Shown: in pieces, positions 13,060 through 16,576 of the stretch
How positions within the stretch are numbered: the first letter of the stretch is position 1
Layout of the letters: the number at the start of each line of letters is the position of its first letter
NCBI GenBank assembly: GCA_002382805.1
Contig: DGAD01000049.1
Coordinates: 1 to 16,576 of the forward strand
Direction: 5' to 3'
Length of the DNA: 16,576 bases
Source of the DNA: Clostridiales bacterium UBA4039
Lineage (GTDB): Bacteria > Bacillota > Clostridia > Lachnospirales > Vallitaleaceae
Made by a program: the position numbers and the translations under genes
Notes under the pieces: generated by a model
What the model was told of the DNA's origin: nothing
Database searches by the model: none
What the model saw: the letters and a program-made list of their open reading frames with translations, nothing else

Positions 13060-15391
13060 CATCAAACAGCTCTTGAGGAGTGTTTATCTCAATGCCAAGT
13101 GCATGAATAAGCACTTCTTCTATCTTTTCAACAAAAATAAATTCCATCTCTTCTCGCACCTGTTTTGGTACATCTTCTAAGTCTTTAGCATTGTCTTTTG
13201 GCATGAGAATTTTTTTGATTCCGGCGCGATGTGCTGCCAGAATCTTTTCTTTAATTCCACCCACAGCTAATACATAGCCACTCAGTGTTACTTCACCTGT
13301 CATCGCTAAGGAAGCATCGACTTTTTTCCCGGTTGCAAGTGAGGCTAGTGCCGTTAGAATTGTAACTCCAGCTGATGGACCATCCTTTGGCGTTGCCCCG
13401 GACGGAACATGCAGATGAATGTCCTTCTTATGAAAATCCAAAAAAGTCACTTGATGTGTCAACCGCGACTTAACAAGGGACAAAGCGATTTTGGCTGATT
13501 CTTTCATGACATCCCCAAGCTGACCAGTTAGCATCAATTGCCCTTTTCCTGGCATAAAAGTTCCTTCAACAAAGAGTATGTCACCTCCAACCGGTGTCCA
13601 TGCTAAGCCTGTTACCACTCCAGCAGCACTTTCTTTGCGCATCGCTTCGTGCCTTGCCGTCTTTTGCCCTAACAACTCTTTCACGGCATTATTATCAACG
13701 ATATATGCTTCGTTCACTTCTTCAAGAACAATTTTTTCAATAACATTACGTAAAACTTCATCAATATTTTTTTTGAGGGCACGCACACCTGCCTCGCGAG
13801 TATATTGGTCAATAATTGTTCGAATCGCCTCATCTTCAAACGCCACTTCGTTGGCTTTTAAGCCATATTCTTTAATAGCATTTGGAATTAGATGATTCTT
13901 TGCAATGTGAAACTTTTCATAATTTGTATAGCTACTAATCTGAATCACTTCCAAGCGATCAAGTAGCGGTTTAGGAATTCTATTGATATTATTCGCAGTC
14001 GCCACAAAAAATACGCTGGATAAATCATAAGGCACTTCTAGATAATGATCTGCAAAGGAGTTGTTTTGTTCCGGATCCAGCACCTCAAGAAGAGCACTTG
14101 AAGGGTCTCCACTATTGGACACAGATAGCTTATCGATTTCATCAAGGACGAACACCGGGTTTTGAGTCCCTGCTTTTCGCATACCTTGTATAATCCGTCC
14201 CGGAAGCGCACCTAAATATGTTCTACGGTGACCTCGAACTTCAGCTTCATCACGAACCCCACCTAGACTAATACGTATATATTCACGCTCTAATGCCTGC
14301 GCAATACTTTTACCAAGACTGGTTTTCCCTGTTCCCGGCGGCCCCACTAACAGTAAAATAGATCCCTGTTTGTCATTTTGAAGCTTCATCACAGCAATAT
14401 GTTGCATAATACGTTTTTTAACCTGATCCATGCCGTAGTGATTTTCATCTAGAACTTCACGCGCTTTTTTAACATCCGTATCATGAAGCTTATTTTCCCA
14501 AGGCAACTCTAGAAGTGTATCTAGGTAATTTCTAATAATATGCCCTTCTGAGTTGTTGCTTCCCGAAGTTTCAAGCTTATTTAATTCCCTTTTCGCCGCT
14601 TTAATCGCTTCATCCGACATGTTTGCATTCTCAATACACTCGCGATAACTTTGCGCTGAGTTTGGATCACCATCTTGTTCACCTAACTCTTGCTGTATAG
14701 CTTTTAGTTGCTCTCGTAATAAATTCTGTCTATAATTTCGATTATTTTTCTTATTATACTTTTGAGCCATTTCAACTTGTAGCTCAACAACTTCACGCTG
14801 TTTTGCCAAATACTCTAAAAATAATAATCCTCTTTCTTTTATACTATCGGTTTCAAGCAATACATATTTTTTTGCTAAACTCGACGATAAAAACGGTAAC
14901 AAATGGCCAACAAGTCCATTTAACGTTTTTTGTCGATCAATGACCTGCAAAAATTCATCATTTCCTTGGAAATGCTCACCAATATCATGAACACTTGCTT
15001 TAATATATTGAAGCATTTGTTGCTGTCCTTCTTCTGACAAATCATTTTGCTCTGGATATTCTTCATATGTTCCCAGTGCAATATCCCCGTCAATAAGTAC
15101 TTGATCCACTTTAACTCTTTCTAAGCTTGATGCATAGACTAGATAGCCTTTACTTGCCTTTTCAACTTTTTCCAGTTTTAGAAGTGTACCTATAGAATAA
15201 AAACTATCTGAACGAATGGTATCTTTCACAACGCCTTCACGAATAGATAGCGCTAGTGCAAATCCTTGTGTTTGGCGCAGTTGATCGGATAGACTTTCAC
15301 CCAACTGTTCATCAACAGACAATTTTGTCTCTGTAAAGGGCATAATAACCGTATCAACGATTGGAACTATATGTAAAGTATCTAATTTCAT
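13013..15391 (-). CDS. lon: ATP-dependent protease Lon (LonA)
   Basis: A cytoplasmic hexameric AAA+ serine protease that degrades misfolded and regulatory proteins. Numbered from the start chosen here (792 residues), the order is: N-terminal substrate domain (1-200), helical linker (200-300), AAA+ module with Walker A GPPGTGKT (350-357) and Walker B VFVLDEID (about 413-420), then the LonA protease domain with catalytic Ser673 in PKDGPSAG and Lys716 in GGIKEK. An in-frame ATG at 15397 is only one base from the GGAG ribosome site; the ATG at 15391 has a seven-base gap and is preferred. About 20 residues follow the normal end of the protease domain (after HALGIE). This tail is encoded largely where the gene overlaps the EAL-HDOD gene, so it may be a recent extension. 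The promoter is perfect sigma-A consensus. No HrcA or CtsR operator is evident, but a 7-4-7 inverted repeat lies in the leader. Confidence 0.97.
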   Translation of the reverse strand: MKLDTLHIVPIVDTVIMPFTETKLSVDEQLGESLSDQLRQTQGFALALSIREGVVKDTIRSDSFYSIGTLLKLEKVEKASKGYLVYASSLERVKVDQVLIDGDIALGTYEEYPEQNDLSEEGQQQMLQYIKASVHDIGEHFQGNDEFLQVIDRQKTLNGLVGHLLPFLSSSLAKKYVLLETDSIKERGLLFLEYLAKQREVVELQVEMAQKYNKKNNRNYRQNLLREQLKAIQQELGEQDGDPNSAQSYRECIENANMSDEAIKAAKRELNKLETSGSNNSEGHIIRNYLDTLLELPWENKLHDTDVKKAREVLDENHYGMDQVKKRIMQHIAVMKLQNDKQGSILLLVGPPGTGKTSLGKSIAQALEREYIRISLGGVRDEAEVRGHRRTYLGALPGRIIQGMRKAGTQNPVFVLDEIDKLSVSNSGDPSSALLEVLDPEQNNSFADHYLEVPYDLSSVFFVATANNINRIPKPLLDRLEVIQISSYTNYEKFHIAKNHLIPNAIKEYGLKANEVAFEDEAIRTIIDQYTREAGVRALKKNIDEVLRNVIEKIVLEEVNEAYIVDNNAVKELLGQKTARHEAMRKESAAGVVTGLAWTPVGGDILFVEGTFMPGKGQLMLTGQLGDVMKESAKIALSLVKSRLTHQVTFLDFHKKDIHLHVPSGATPKDGPSAGVTILTALASLATGKKVDASLAMTGEVTLSGYVLAVGGIKEKILAAHRAGIKKILMPKDNAKDLEDVPKQVREEMEFIFVEKIEEVLIHALGIEINTPQELFDVTHGLDNQTTHLPKI

Positions 15392-15411
15392 AATCATTCT
15401 CCTTCCTTAAT

Positions 15412-15429
15412 ATATACACTTATGTATAT
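15412..15429. repeat. Inverted repeat in the lon leader
   Basis: ATATACA-CTTA-TGTATAT has perfect seven-base arms and a four-base centre. It lies between the lon -10 and its ribosome site. It could be an operator or a small RNA hairpin, although AT-rich palindromes also arise by chance. It does not resemble CIRCE or a CtsR box. Confidence 0.4.
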
Positions 15430-15448
15430 TGGAATATTATAATATATA

Positions 15449-15477
15449 ATTATACGTTATTTGAGAATGATTGTCAA
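15449..15477 (-). promoter_or_regulatory. Perfect consensus sigma-A promoter of lon
   Basis: Minus-strand TTGACA (plus 15472-15477), 17-base spacer, TATAAT (plus 15449-15454). Every hexamer base matches consensus. The -35 begins 12 bases after the stop of the upstream regulator gene, and no terminator lies between them. Confidence 0.88.
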
Positions 15478-15489
15478 TATTCCTCTAAC

Positions 15490-16416
15490 TTATGGCATTA
15501 CCGTTCTTGGGCTGTAATGAATCCGCACATTGATATCATGGTTATAGTTTCCAAAGGACTTGCCATAAATTGTTAATCCACCAACATGTTCCGCATCTTG
15601 GGGAACACTAAAGCGAAACTTTATCGGACTTTGATGGTCCATTTCAAAGGCATCAATTGTCACCTCTGACACTTTTAACCCATCAACAAACGTTCCCTTA
15701 TTATTAATTGTAATTAGCTTTAACAGACCATATTGATTCCAATTTGGGAACCACCAATCCGGCGTAAAAATCCCTTTTATTTCACCAAAATCTCCAGGGC
15801 TTGTCCACATGCCAATCCACTGACCATTCAGATGAAAATGTATATTGGACGGCCATATCTCATTAATTCCCGGCGCTTCTGAACCTAGCTCGACGGATAA
15901 TGATATTTGGTCGATTTTTTGATTCCTTGGCAGTAAGTTTGGAATAATATATTCTACATAGCCTTGGGTAAACCACAATATATCTGCATCAAAACGATCT
16001 GAGTGCCCAAAAAACCTTGCATCGTCAACTTCTCCCACCAAATGATTCGCTGTTGCTAACCCACATGTCGGGTAAATTTCATAATCCGAATATTGACCTA
16101 TACGTATTTCAGTCTCATAGATATTCTTAGGATTTTCCCTATTATTGACTTCGACGAGAATTTTATCCAATTGTGTCACACATTTTTTGATATTTCCATG
16201 ACCATGAGTTTCATTAACCACAGTAATCAAATGACTTTCTTCTAGTTTTTTAATGTGATTTGTCAACGCGCCATTTGTAATATTTAAATGTGTTGCAAGT
16301 TCATTCATACTCATGCCACCGCTTTCTGTCAGTAGCTTAATAATATCAATCCGTACTTTTGACCCTAATGCTTTAAATACATCTAAACTTTCTTCAATTG
16401 TTTTAATATGTAACAT
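15490..16416 (-). CDS. ArsR-type winged-helix regulator with a large C-terminal domain
   Basis: A transcription regulator whose target and signal are unknown. Residues 8-68 form an ArsR-like winged helix: FKALGSKVRIDIIKLL (14-29), then MNELATHLNITNGALTNHIKKLEES (37-61) as the helix-turn-helix, and a wing with HGHG (71-74). I see no metal-binding cysteine pair of the classic ArsR/SmtB kind; the only cysteines are at 79 and 118. Residues 100-308 form a domain absent from small ArsR proteins, rich in Trp, Gly and Asn (for example ILWFTQGYVEYIIPN at 146-160, WTSPGDFGE, then WWFPNWNQYG at 221-230). It reads as a mostly beta fold, possibly a sandwich that binds a sugar-like ligand; that is a guess from composition. 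GGGAGG precedes the ATG. It has its own promoter and lies directly upstream of lon in the same direction without a terminator. The usual targets of such regulators, neighbouring transport or glycosidase genes, might lie beyond the right edge. Confidence 0.8.
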   Translation of the reverse strand: MLHIKTIEESLDVFKALGSKVRIDIIKLLTESGGMSMNELATHLNITNGALTNHIKKLEESHLITVVNETHGHGNIKKCVTQLDKILVEVNNRENPKNIYETEIRIGQYSDYEIYPTCGLATANHLVGEVDDARFFGHSDRFDADILWFTQGYVEYIIPNLLPRNQKIDQISLSVELGSEAPGINEIWPSNIHFHLNGQWIGMWTSPGDFGEIKGIFTPDWWFPNWNQYGLLKLITINNKGTFVDGLKVSEVTIDAFEMDHQSPIKFRFSVPQDAEHVGGLTIYGKSFGNYNHDINVRIHYSPRTVMP

Positions 16417-16447
16417 AAGAACCTCCCACGATAGTAACTTATTTTGA

Positions 16448-16476
16448 ATTATAGCTTATGCAAAAATGCTTTTCAA
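16448..16476 (-). promoter_or_regulatory. Sigma-A promoter of the ArsR-type regulator gene
   Basis: Minus-strand TTGAAA (plus 16471-16476), 17-base spacer, perfect TATAAT (plus 16448-16453). The leader is about 25 bases. Confidence 0.75.
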
Positions 16477-16505
16477 GGAACTTTTCTATATAAGTATTTC
16501 TTTGT

Positions 16506-16534
16506 CATCTCAGCGAGATGTGGCGGTATGACCG
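16506..16534. other. Two adjacent small hairpins at the right edge
   Basis: CATCTC-AGC-GAGATG (16506-16520) is followed after a short gap by GCGGT-ATG-ACCGC (16523-16535). Both are perfect and more GC-rich than the surroundings. No T-run follows on either strand, so they are not terminators by themselves. They lie upstream of the regulator promoter, and further sequence (GGAGCTGTTAAAGGC) continues towards the window edge. They may be part of a structured RNA or leader of a neighbouring gene, or an operator cluster. I could not match any riboswitch class. Confidence 0.35.
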
Positions 16535-16576
16535 CTGGAGCTGTTAAAGGCTAATTAAAAAGGTTCTATAATAAAT

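Noticed and set aside
13578..13895. Plus-strand frame of 105 codons within lon
   Set aside because: It is a shadow of the Lon protease region; low-complexity Ser/Ala/Thr composition and no ribosome site.

Overview
The window is AT-rich chromosomal DNA from a low-GC Gram-positive anaerobe, most likely a clostridium in or near the Lachnospirales. The evidence is strong GGAGG-type ribosome binding sites, sigma-A promoters with extended -10 elements, rubrerythrin, a class III fructose-1,6-bisphosphatase, a ClpE-like unfoldase with an N-terminal zinc finger, and a SleB-family cell wall hydrolase. The genus cannot be fixed from the sequence alone. There are twelve protein genes, nine on the minus strand and three on the plus strand. 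I see no rRNA, tRNA, insertion sequence or CRISPR array.

Left part (1-3860). A rubrerythrin (minus) and a CDF metal exporter (plus) diverge from one short regulatory region. That region carries a near-consensus promoter and two inverted repeats, one resembling a PerR box. The exporter has the metal-site pattern associated with manganese CDFs, so peroxide defence and metal balance sit back to back. The exporter then meets, tail to tail with a 4-base gap, a two-gene minus-strand operon of threonine synthase (thrC) and a flavin reductase-like protein.

Middle (3876-8295). A membrane-anchored SleB-type cell wall hydrolase (minus) diverges from an unusual plus-strand gene. Its product has two AP2-like DNA-binding repeats around a degenerate HNH core, and looks like a homing-endonuclease relative that has lost its nuclease. 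It converges on the ClpE-like gene, whose terminator lies partly inside the AP2/HNH coding sequence.

Right part (8377-16576). glyA, fbp (class III) and the ClpE-like gene follow each other on the minus strand, with only a weak-tailed hairpin after glyA and no clear terminator after fbp, so read-through is likely. A plus-strand EAL-HDOD signalling protein diverges from glyA and overlaps the lon gene tail to tail by 47 bases. The lon terminator lies wholly inside the EAL-HDOD coding sequence. lon has a perfect consensus sigma-A promoter just after an ArsR-type regulator with a large C-terminal sensor-like domain. The right edge holds two unexplained hairpins.

Most genes are housekeeping or stress functions: amino acid and one-carbon metabolism, gluconeogenesis, proteolysis and oxidative stress. 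The least explained items are the AP2/HNH protein, the two terminators embedded in opposite-strand genes, the rubrerythrin operator region, the ArsR C-terminal domain and the hairpins at the right edge. I found no convincing new multi-gene system.
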